From NCBI RefSeq assembly GCF_014323665.1, contig NZ_JABVEB010000002.1:98532-162531 (forward strand): 64,000 bases of DNA. Direction: 5' to 3'. Positions 1 through 7,205 of the stretch are shown here, piece after piece (within the stretch, counting starts at the first letter, position 1; every line of letters begins with the position of its first letter). Source of the DNA: Actinomadura sp. HBU206391. GTDB taxonomy: Bacteria > Actinomycetota > Actinomycetes > Streptosporangiales > Streptosporangiaceae. The notes below the pieces were generated by a model, which was not told the origin of the DNA, made no database searches, and was given only the letters and a program-made list of their open reading frames with translations. The position numbers were made by a program, and so were the translations under genes.

Positions 1-191
1 CCCGACAGCGCGGCGGCCGCCGAGGCGAGGGTGAAGACCCCCAGCCCGATGACGTACATCCGGCGGCGGCCGAACCGGTCGCCGAGCGAGGACCCGGTGA
101 GGATCAGGCACGCGAGGGCCAGGTTGTAGGCGTTGATCGTCCATTCCAGATGCGACAGGCTCGCGCCGAGATCGGTACGCAGCACCGGCAG
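1..191 (-). pseudogene. MFS drug-efflux transporter (DHA2/EmrB-QacA type), internal fragment
   Basis: Read on the minus strand, this stretch encodes LPVLRTDLGASLSHLEWTIN followed by a membrane segment and GDRFGRRRM. These are the end of TM1, TM2 and the conserved loop 2-3 motif of 14-TM proton-driven efflux pumps. The gene continues out of the left edge of the window. The normal first membrane helix (about 40 residues) is absent: homology stops near base 191, and about 12 bases later the sequence turns into the neighbouring ArsR gene. I see no start codon for this frame. The likely explanation is a deletion that removed the 5' ends of two divergent genes. Family assignment is firm; the pseudogene status is inference. 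Confidence 0.7.
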
Positions 192-202
192 GTTCTCAGG
201 CG

Positions 203-526
203 CCCCTGGACCTGACCTACGCGGCGCTGGCGGATCCCACCCGGCGCGCGATCCTGCATCGGCTGCGGCACGCCGAGGCCCGGGTCACGGACATCGCCCG
301 GCCGTTGCCGATGTCGCTGAACGCGGTCTCCAAGCACATCTCGGTGCTCGAACGCGCCGGCCTGGTGCGGCGGGAGATCAGGGGACGGGACCACTACCTG
401 CGTGCCGAGACCGAGCGGCTGACCGAGGCCGAGCAGTGGATCGCCGATTACACCGGCTTCTGGGAGCGCCGTGCGGACGCACTGGTCGAGCACGTGGAGA
501 AGCGCGCGGCCGAGGGGGAGAAATGA
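203..526 (+). pseudogene. ArsR-family winged-helix regulator missing its start
   Basis: The frame encodes LDLTYAALADPTRRAILHRL and then LPMSLNAVSKHISVLERAGL, the first helix and recognition helix of ArsR/SmtB repressors. It continues to a normal C-terminus ending in the ATGA overlap with the next gene. Between the upstream in-frame stop at 134 and base 305 there is no ATG, GTG or TTG. The first usable starts (TTG 305, ATG 311) would cut away half of the DNA-binding domain. Homology to the family begins right at the junction with the broken transporter. It pairs with the SRPBCC gene, the usual ArsR/AHSA1 operon arrangement. Either the gene is dead or it uses a non-standard start such as CTG 206 or 212. 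Confidence 0.7.
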
Positions 527-960
527 GCGGCGTCGTTCAGGTCAAACGCATTCTCAAGGCCTCGCCGGAGGAGGTGTTCGACGCCTGGACCGACGCGGAC
601 CGGCTCCAGCAGTGGCTCTGCCCCGACCCCGGAATCGTCGCCGAAGCCTCATGCGATCCCGTGGTGGGCGGCCGCTACCGGATCGTCAAGATCTTCGAAA
701 GCGGCGCGGACGAGGTCACCGGCGAATACCTCGTCGTCGAACCGTCCCGCCGGCTCGTCTTCACCTGGTCGGCCGGCAGCACCGACGACCAGACCACCCA
801 GGTCACCGTCACGCTCCGGCCCGACGATGACACCACCGAGATGACGATCATCCACGAACGGCTCCCGAACCTCGGCGTCCAAGGCGGTGCCCGATCCGCC
901 TGGGCGAGCATCGCCGGGAGACTCGACGGCCACCTCGCCGCCACCGCCGAGCGGCCATGA
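523..960 (+). CDS. SRPBCC (AHSA1-type) domain protein
   Basis: A 145-residue protein that fills a single START-like/AHSA1 fold. It opens with VKRILKASPEEVFDAWTD and has the typical WLCPDP, GGRYRI and GEYLVVEPSRRLVFTW blocks, ending in a C-terminal amphipathic helix. Such proteins bind hydrophobic ligands in a cavity; the ligand here is unknown. The ATG overlaps the ArsR stop codon by four bases, so translation is coupled. In many actinobacteria ArsR-AHSA1 pairs respond to an unidentified small molecule. Because the upstream regulator and its promoter region look deleted, expression of this gene may be altered. Confidence 0.8.
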   Translation: MSGVVQVKRILKASPEEVFDAWTDADRLQQWLCPDPGIVAEASCDPVVGGRYRIVKIFESGADEVTGEYLVVEPSRRLVFTWSAGSTDDQTTQVTVTLRPDDDTTEMTIIHERLPNLGVQGGARSAWASIAGRLDGHLAATAERP

Positions 961-1075
961 CGTACGCGCGGAACGGCGCGGGACGGGCGGGCGGTCACGA
1001 CGCCGCCCCGGTGGGTGGGAGGGTGTGAGTGCGACGGGCGTCGCGATCGGGCGGGCATCGACTTCGGCAGGTGAC

Positions 1076-1849
1076 ATGAGTACGGCGGAGAACTTCGCGG
1101 GCAGGCTGCGTGGGCGGCAGCGGCTGCTCGGCTACTGGATCGTCTGCGACAACCCGGTGGGCACCGAGCGGATCGCACGGGCGGGCTACGACTACGTCTG
1201 TGTGGACGGCCAGCACGGTCTGCTGGACTACGCCGGCTGGCTCGCCGCCATGACGGCGATCGACGCTGGCGGCCGGGCGGCCGGGATCGTCCGGGTACCC
1301 GCCAACGACCCCACGTGGATCGGGCGGGCTCTGGACGTCGGTGCGCGAGCGGTGATCGTGCCGCTCGTGAACAGCGCGGAGGAGGCCGCGGCGGCGGTAG
1401 GGGCCTGCCGGTATCCGCCGCACGGGGTGCGCAGCTTCGGGCCCATGCGGTCGGCGCTGCGGGTCGGGCCGGACCCGGCGGAGGCCAACGAGCAGGTGGC
1501 CTGTGTCGTGATGATCGAGACGGCGGACGGTCTGGCGAACGTCGAGGAGATCTGTGCGGTCGACGGGCTCGACGGCCTCTATGTGGGCCCGTCGGACCTC
1601 ACGCTGGCACTGGGTGGGAGCACCCCCGGTGATCTCGCCGTCGCCGCCCCGCTCGCCGACGCGCTCAAGACCATCGTGGCCGCCGCCGAGGCGGCGGGCA
1701 TCGCCTGCGGGATGCACTGCGGCGACGGCGCGACGGCGGTGCAGCGGCTCGACGCCGGATTCACCTTCGCCACGGTGAGCAGCGACCTGGGCGATCTGGA
1801 GCTGGCCGCCGCCGCACACCTGCGGCAGGCCCTCGGCGACCCGGGCTGA
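1076..1849 (+). CDS. HpcH/HpaI-family class II aldolase
   Basis: A 257-residue TIM-barrel enzyme of the HpcH/HpaI aldolase/citrate lyase family. These enzymes carry out metal-dependent cleavage of 4-hydroxy-2-oxo acids into pyruvate and an aldehyde. The general base appears as His47 in VDGQHGLLDY (the family often has D-x-E-H). The metal ligands are Glu148 in MIETADG and Asp174 in VGPSDLTLALG. The frame is open upstream, but ATG 1076 is preceded by AGGT and starts at the point where family homology begins. The substrate cannot be told from sequence; no catabolic partner genes are adjacent. Confidence 0.8.
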   Translation: MSTAENFAGRLRGRQRLLGYWIVCDNPVGTERIARAGYDYVCVDGQHGLLDYAGWLAAMTAIDAGGRAAGIVRVPANDPTWIGRALDVGARAVIVPLVNSAEEAAAAVGACRYPPHGVRSFGPMRSALRVGPDPAEANEQVACVVMIETADGLANVEEICAVDGLDGLYVGPSDLTLALGGSTPGDLAVAAPLADALKTIVAAAEAAGIACGMHCGDGATAVQRLDAGFTFATVSSDLGDLELAAAAHLRQALGDPG

Positions 1850-1893
1850 TCTCGCCGGGCGCCAGGTAGAAGTGGCCAGCTCAGGGGCGGCCA

Positions 1894-1930
1894 GGTCAGG
1901 GGCCCGGGTCAGGGGCCCGGGTCAGGGGTA
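1894..1930. repeat. 13-bp tandem repeat, 2.8 copies
   Basis: The unit GGTCAGGGGCCCG is repeated with exact 13-base period at 1894, 1907 and 1920. It covers the stop codon of the following minus-strand gene, between two convergent genes. Each unit contains GGGGCCC, so the tract could fold and act as a weak bidirectional transcription stop. Confidence 0.8.
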
Positions 1931-4171
1931 GAGGTTGGGCGGGGTCTCGACGAAGGGCTCCGCCTCGCGGCCGAGATGGTGCCTGATGCTCTCGGCCCAG
2001 CTCCCGTCATTGATCATTTGTTGCAGGATGGCGTTGATCCGGCTCGCGTCACGCGTGGCGTTCTTGGGCAGGCCGATGCCGTACTCCTCGGTGGAGAAGG
2101 GGCGTCCGACCAGCTGCAGCCGGTCCGGGTACTTCGCGACGTAACCGGCCAGCAGCGAGTTGTCGGTGGAGATGGCGTCGACCTTGCGGGCCAGGAGTTC
2201 GTTGACGCACTCTCCGTACCCGTTCCGCCAGATCAGGTGCCGAGGACTGTTCCAGCTCGTCCCGAACCGACGGATGAGGCGCTCGGTCGACGCGGAGTTG
2301 AACACGCCGCACACCTTCCGGTCCTTGAGGCTCTCCCTGCCCGTGATGGCGTCGGCGTCCGACTTGTGGATCAGGATGTCCTGGCCGGCTATGAGGTAGG
2401 GCCCGGCAAATGTGATCTTGTCGAGCCGGTCCTCGTTCATGGAGTAGCTGGCGATGACCAGGTCGACCTGACCGGACTCGATGAGGGTCTCGCGGTTCTG
2501 TGACGTCACGTCGTGCCACTCGGGCATCGCGCCGAGCTTCTGGGCGATGTAGTTGGCGACGTCGATGTCGATGCCCCGGCGGTCGTAGTCGACGATCTCC
2601 CCGATGCCCGGCTGGTCGATCTTCACGGCGATCTTGAGTCGTTTCTTCCCGGCGAGCGGCCCGTTGCCCTGCACCTCGTGGCTCGGAATCGGGGTTTCCG
2701 GGTGGTCGGCGGTGCGCAGGACCGAGCCGGTCAGGTCGAGGGTGAGCTCGCACCGCGGCGGCTCGGCGACCTGGCGCGCCGTGGGAGTGCGGTACGGCTT
2801 CTCGGTGTCGAACGTCACCACGATGTTCATGCTCGTGACCGGGCCGACGTGGACGCCGTTCACCGCCACGTCGCGCCGGCCACGGGGCGATCGGGCGGTG
2901 GGGAACGACTTGCCGTCCACCTCGACGTGGTAGGTCAGCGTGCCGCGGTAACTGCAGAACTGCAGACCCTGCTCCTTGGTGTGGCCGAGATTGAGGCGCA
3001 GGTCCAGATACCAGTCCTGCCGCGAGGACGGCCGGATCGGAATGGTGATCGGCTGCCCGGCGACGATCGGGTACGGCTGCGTGCTGATCAACTGCGCGGG
3101 CTGTGCGGCGGACGTGGGAATCCGCCCTACGAAGCCGCCGGCGATGAAGCATGCCAGGCAGGCCGCCAGCACCAGCCAGGTGCGCATCCGTACGGGCGAT
3201 CGCATGCGCGCCGGCCGCCAGATGAGCGCCGTCTTTCGTGGACGCCGCGAAGAGCGCTGCGTCGAGGCGGGCAGGACGCTCTGCGTCGAGTCCGGCACAG
3301 CACCCTGCGTCGAGGCGGGCAGGACGCTCTGCGTCGAGTCCGGCACAGCGCCCTGCGTCGAATCGGACGGAGCGCCCTGCGGTGAGTCCAGAGGAGCGGC
3401 CTGCGATGGGAGCCGCGGAGTGTCCTGACGGTGGACGGTCTCGTGGCGAGTGCCGGTGGCCGGAGCCGATGCCATGCTCGGTTCGGTGGTGTCGCCTCTC
3501 GCCGGTGTGGCCGGGTCCGGTCGTGATCCCAAGGCCTCCGGCGGTCGCGTCGCCGGAGCGTCCGTGGCTTCCCGGAGGGCCGGCGGTTCGGCCGGTGCGG
3601 TGCCGGGCGGGCCGTTCACACCGGCCGTTCTGGCCAGTTGCTCGATGGCGACGTCGAGATAACCGGCGACCGTCCTGGCCATCCCCGCACCGATCGCGGG
3701 CACCCGGCCCTGGTCGGCCTCGAGCCACAGCTCCTGCCACATCTGCCGCGTTCCGTACCGGCCATCGGCATAGCCGTCGGGATCCTTCTCCTCGACGACC
3801 TCCAGGAGCACGTCGACGCACACCTCGACCCGCCGTCGCGACGGCATCGCGTCCCGCGGGTACTTGCCGGCCAGCAGCTCGCCGATCCGCTGCCCGCCCG
3901 CTCTGTCGCGACGACCGTCGGACCGGGCGAGCCCGCTCTCCTCGGCGGCGGACTTACGGGTGATCAGGCGCCGCAGTTCTTCGCGCTCGTTCTGGGCCGG
4001 GTCGTCCTGCATGGCCCGCAGGGCGCGGTGGCCAGCCGAGATCCGGTCGCACAGGCGCCGTTCGAGTTGCGCGTGGGACACGCCGAACGAGCTCACGGCC
4101 AGCCCGAGCGCTCGCAGGAGGGCGATGAACCGCGTGGTCGACGGCTTGGCATCCCTCCGGGTCCTGGGCAC
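1922..4171 (-). CDS. membrane-anchored protein with extracellular solute-binding domain (SBP_bac_3) and cytoplasmic N-terminal region
   Basis: A 749-residue protein. Residues 1-165 are soluble, charged and helical, with a stretch (IGELLAGKYPRDAMPSRRRV) that loosely resembles actinobacterial HTH regions. Residues 165-320 are Pro/Ser/Thr-rich and contain a 16-residue tandem repeat. A single membrane helix lies near 331-353 (WLVLAACLACFIAGGFVG). Outside the membrane comes a beta-rich domain, possibly NPCBM-like, near 360-480. A polar amino-acid-type periplasmic binding domain runs from about 508 to the end (LKIAVKIDQPGIGEIVDYDR, VDLVIASYSMNEDRLDKITF). No ABC transporter partners are nearby, so a ligand-sensing receptor is more likely than transport. 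The GTG start follows several GGGAGG boxes. The protein's true role is unknown. Confidence 0.6.
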   Translation of the reverse strand: MPRTRRDAKPSTTRFIALLRALGLAVSSFGVSHAQLERRLCDRISAGHRALRAMQDDPAQNEREELRRLITRKSAAEESGLARSDGRRDRAGGQRIGELLAGKYPRDAMPSRRRVEVCVDVLLEVVEEKDPDGYADGRYGTRQMWQELWLEADQGRVPAIGAGMARTVAGYLDVAIEQLARTAGVNGPPGTAPAEPPALREATDAPATRPPEALGSRPDPATPARGDTTEPSMASAPATGTRHETVHRQDTPRLPSQAAPLDSPQGAPSDSTQGAVPDSTQSVLPASTQGAVPDSTQSVLPASTQRSSRRPRKTALIWRPARMRSPVRMRTWLVLAACLACFIAGGFVGRIPTSAAQPAQLISTQPYPIVAGQPITIPIRPSSRQDWYLDLRLNLGHTKEQGLQFCSYRGTLTYHVEVDGKSFPTARSPRGRRDVAVNGVHVGPVTSMNIVVTFDTEKPYRTPTARQVAEPPRCELTLDLTGSVLRTADHPETPIPSHEVQGNGPLAGKKRLKIAVKIDQPGIGEIVDYDRRGIDIDVANYIAQKLGAMPEWHDVTSQNRETLIESGQVDLVIASYSMNEDRLDKITFAGPYLIAGQDILIHKSDADAITGRESLKDRKVCGVFNSASTERLIRRFGTSWNSPRHLIWRNGYGECVNELLARKVDAISTDNSLLAGYVAKYPDRLQLVGRPFSTEEYGIGLPKNATRDASRINAILQQMINDGSWAESIRHHLGREAEPFVETPPNLYP
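3258..3402. repeat. 48-bp tandem repeat inside the receptor linker
   Basis: Two almost identical 48-base units begin at 3259 and 3307 and a third, diverged copy begins at 3355. In the protein they give a 16-residue Ser/Thr/Gln/Pro repeat (GAVPDSTQSVLPAST) immediately inside the membrane helix. The copies differ by one base, so duplication is recent. The period is a multiple of three, so copy number can change without loss of frame. Confidence 0.85.
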
Positions 4172-4555
4172 CTCCCGACACCTCCCGCCGCCTCCCGGAT
4201 CCTGCTCCCTGAAATATGGGAGACATCGGGATGGTCAGATAAAAGCAGGATAGCCAGGGCGTCAACCGGTGTGATGGCGAAATGCCGCCCGACGCCCGGC
4301 GCTCGTAAAGGTGGGTAAACCCGGGACGGACTGGGAGGCGTCGCGACAACTGCGGGCAATCGCTGAAAGTCGCGGATGAAGCTGGCTGAACCCGTGGGGA
4401 AGCTCGCGTTTCCCGCGATGACCACCTGCGCATACTCGTGCGACAAGGCAAGAAACCACCAGCACGAAGCCATCGGCGTCTGCGGGGGCATCGCCGGAGC
4501 GGCCGGCCGGCATTGTCCCACCCCCCACGGAACGGGTCTCCGGGAGGTCGTACCA
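4172..4555. promoter_or_regulatory. divergent promoter region, 384 bp
   Basis: Non-coding spacer between the minus-strand receptor gene and the plus-strand cyclase-like gene. It is locally AT-richer than the genes around 4205-4260. On the minus strand, GGGAGG occurs several times just upstream of the receptor GTG. On the plus strand a single GGGAGG at 4542-4547 lies eight bases before ATG 4556. I cannot assign -35/-10 boxes with confidence. Confidence 0.4.
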
Positions 4556-5275
4556 ATGGAACATTCTCGTCCTCAGGCCCCGCCATTCCCCACGGCGCGA
4601 CCGCACTGCGTCTCTTGCTGCACCTCCGGCCGCCCAGAGCCGGTTCCCTCGGGCGCCTATTGCCCGATCCTGTTCTTCGACATCGCCGGATTCGGTGACC
4701 CGGACCGGGACGACGACGTTCAGATGTTCGCGCGCTGGGGCCTCTATCGCATCCTCGGAAAGGCCTTCGACCGGGCCGGCATCTCCTGGGACGCCTGCTA
4801 CCACGAGGACCGCGGTGACGGGGCGCTGTCGGTCATCCCGCCGACCATCCCGATGGACCGGGTCGTCGCCCTGCCCGTCTGGCTGCAGGCCGAGATCAGG
4901 CGGTACAACAAGTGCGCAAGCCCGGTCGCCCGCATTCAGTTGCGCGCGGCGCTGCACGTTGGCCCCGTCCACCGCGACGAACATGGAATATCCGGACAGG
5001 CCGTTATCCATGCCGCCCGCCTCGTCGACGCGCAGCCCGCCCGCGAGGCGCTCGCCGCCTCCGGGGCCGACCTGGTGTTCCTGGCGTCGGAGTCGGTGTA
5101 TGAGTCCGTCATCCGGCACGGTCCGCAGCCCATGGACGCCGCTGGCTACCGGCAGATCACGGCCGTGGTCAAAGGGTCGGCGGTCAACGCGTGGATGACC
5201 GTCTCCGGCATTCCCGACCCGCTCGGCCGGTTGGAGTCGCAGCTCCGCCTCACCTCCGTCGCAGAACCGGCGTAA
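4556..5275 (+). CDS. degenerate class III nucleotidyl-cyclase-like protein
   Basis: A 239-residue protein with a Cys-rich leader (CVSCC) and one cyclase-homology domain. The metal-binding aspartates are recognisable in ILFFDIAGFGDP and EDRGDGAL. The region of the transition-state Asn/Arg reads GQAVIHAARLVDA: the Arg is kept, but the Asn expected after Val is Ile. The substrate-selecting Lys is also not seen. Binding without cyclase activity, or an altered activity, is therefore more likely than cAMP synthesis. ATG 4556 is chosen over upstream starts because of the GGGAGG box eight bases before it. It lies between the receptor gene and a Ser/Thr kinase. Relatives are common in actinobacteria, without known function to my knowledge. 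Confidence 0.6.
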   Translation: MEHSRPQAPPFPTARPHCVSCCTSGRPEPVPSGAYCPILFFDIAGFGDPDRDDDVQMFARWGLYRILGKAFDRAGISWDACYHEDRGDGALSVIPPTIPMDRVVALPVWLQAEIRRYNKCASPVARIQLRAALHVGPVHRDEHGISGQAVIHAARLVDAQPAREALAASGADLVFLASESVYESVIRHGPQPMDAAGYRQITAVVKGSAVNAWMTVSGIPDPLGRLESQLRLTSVAEPA

Positions 5276-5373
5276 GCCGCGAACCCGTACGTCGGCAGGT
5301 GCATCTCACTGCGTACGGGACCGAACGGTCATTCCGACCGCGGCCACGGAGATTTTGAAAGGAACGGTTCGCC

Positions 5374-7065
5374 ATGGGAGCGACCGCCGACACGACAGCC
5401 GACCCCCTGCAGCCGGGCGACCCGCGAACGCTGGGCGCCTACGAACTGATCGGCCGGCTCGGCGCCGGCGGTCAGGGCGCGGTCTTCCTCGGCCGGGGGC
5501 CCTCCGGGGACCTGGTCGCGATCAAACTTCTGCGCGCCGACCTCGCCGAGGACACCGACGCCCGGGGCCGGTTCGTCCGTGAGGCGATGGCGGCTCGGCA
5601 GGTGGCCCGCTTCTGTGCGGCCCAGGTGGTGGACGCCGACGTGGCGGGCGACCGTCCGTACATCGTCAGCGAGTACGTCCAGGGGCCCTCACTGCTCCGC
5701 CTGGTCAGAGAGCAGGGGCCGGTCTCGGGCGCCGCGTTGGAGCGGCTGGCGATCGGCACTGCGACGGCACTGGTCGCCATCCACCAGGCCGGGATCGTGC
5801 ATCGCGACCTCAAGCCGGCGAACGTGCTGGCGGCCCCCGACGGCCCCCGCGTCATCGACTTCGGCATCGCCAAGGCGCTCAGCGGCACCTCGACGGTCTC
5901 GAGCCAGATCATCGGCACCCCGGCGTACATGGCCCCCGAGCAGTTGCAGGGCGACTCGATCACGCCGGCCGTCGACGTCTTCGCCTGGGCCGCCACCATG
6001 GTGTTCACCGGCACCGGTCGCCCGCCGTTCGGCGCGGACGCCATCCCGCTCGTGGTGAACCGGATCCTGTCCGACGAACCCGATCTCGGCGACCTGTCCG
6101 ACCCGGTCCGCGCGCTGGTGAACGACTGCCTGGCCAAGGACCCGGAGCGACGCCCGTCGGCCCGTCAGATCCTGCTGCGGCTGCTGGCCGAAGAGGACGC
6201 GGTGCCGGCGGCTGCGGACGCGACCTCCGGCGAGGTGGGTGCGGACGTGCTGGCTCAGGCGGCGACCCTCGCCGCCCCCCGGATGCCCTTCACCCCCGGG
6301 CTCGGCCCGGCAGCGACCACCCCGATGGCCCAGGGTGCGGGCGCGGCGCCCATCGGCCGGACCCGGCCGATGGCCGGTCATGAGGCGGTCGCCGGTCATG
6401 CGGCGGCGGCCGGTCTCGGTGGCGCGGCCGGTTTCGGTGGCTCTGGCGGCCCTGGAAGCGCGGCCGGTGCCGGTAGCGCGGCCGCTCATGACGATGCGGC
6501 CGCTCAGTGGGCACGGGCCTTCCCAGACCAGACAGATCACGCTCAGACTCATCAGGCTCAGGCGTACCAGGAGCAGACGCATCAGGCGTACGGCACCGGC
6601 GGACGGCACGGGGGCGGGCTCCGACGGCGCGCCGCGCTGGTCTGCGCCGGCGGCCTGGCAGCGGCGGCAGCGGCCGTGTGCCTGGTGCTGGTCGCCTCCG
6701 CGGACTCCGGGAAGGGCCGGGACGGGGGGAACACCTCCGCCACGTCGAGCCCGGGTACGCAGGCGGGCATTCCGTCCCTCAACCAGAACAGCGTGCCCAC
6801 CGACACCGGTGCGGGCTCGCCGCGGCCGGCCTCGGCCAGCCCGACGCGCATCGCCCCCGTGCCGACCAGGCCGACGAACGAGTCGCACCCGACGCCGACG
6901 CACACCGTCACGCCGACCCACTCGCCCACGTGGACACCGACGCCCACCCCCACCTGGACGGATCCGCCCCCGGCCGACGATACGGACGGCTGGGGCGGCG
7001 CCGACGACAAGGCCGGCGCATCCTGCGGGTCCGGGGAGTGCACGGTCGAGTCCGCAACCGGATGA
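5374..7065 (+). CDS. Hanks-type Ser/Thr protein kinase, membrane-anchored
   Basis: A 563-residue kinase. The N-terminal kinase domain (about 22-285) has the glycine loop GRLGAGGQGAVFLG, the ATP lysine Lys51 in VAIKLL, the catalytic loop HRDLKPAN (Asp145), DFG (Asp162) and the APE motif in YMAPEQ. A Gly/Ala- and Gln/His-rich linker leads to one membrane helix near 421-445. The outside tail is short and Thr/Pro-rich, with repeated PTPT/WTPT and no PASTA or other recognisable sensor. An SGECTVE tail contains two cysteines. GAAAGGAACGG lies before the ATG. It starts about 100 bases after the cyclase-like gene and may share its transcription unit. Confidence 0.9.
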   Translation: MGATADTTADPLQPGDPRTLGAYELIGRLGAGGQGAVFLGRGPSGDLVAIKLLRADLAEDTDARGRFVREAMAARQVARFCAAQVVDADVAGDRPYIVSEYVQGPSLLRLVREQGPVSGAALERLAIGTATALVAIHQAGIVHRDLKPANVLAAPDGPRVIDFGIAKALSGTSTVSSQIIGTPAYMAPEQLQGDSITPAVDVFAWAATMVFTGTGRPPFGADAIPLVVNRILSDEPDLGDLSDPVRALVNDCLAKDPERRPSARQILLRLLAEEDAVPAAADATSGEVGADVLAQAATLAAPRMPFTPGLGPAATTPMAQGAGAAPIGRTRPMAGHEAVAGHAAAAGLGGAAGFGGSGGPGSAAGAGSAAAHDDAAAQWARAFPDQTDHAQTHQAQAYQEQTHQAYGTGGRHGGGLRRRAALVCAGGLAAAAAAVCLVLVASADSGKGRDGGNTSATSSPGTQAGIPSLNQNSVPTDTGAGSPRPASASPTRIAPVPTRPTNESHPTPTHTVTPTHSPTWTPTPTPTWTDPPPADDTDGWGGADDKAGASCGSGECTVESATG

Positions 7066-7205
7066 TCGGGTCGAGACACCGCTGATCACAGGCTGATGAT
7101 CAAGAGTCGGGGCGGCGCTCGGACAAAGCGGCATTCCCCACTACGCTGACGCATTGAGCGAAGTGCCACAACGGCGTGGCGGGGTCACTCGATGGGGAGC
7201 GGGAC

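Noticed and set aside
1922..4171. ABC transporter solute-binding protein of an uptake system
   Set aside because: No permease or ATPase genes are adjacent, and the protein is a single-pass fusion with a large cytoplasmic part, unlike free or lipid-anchored binding proteins.
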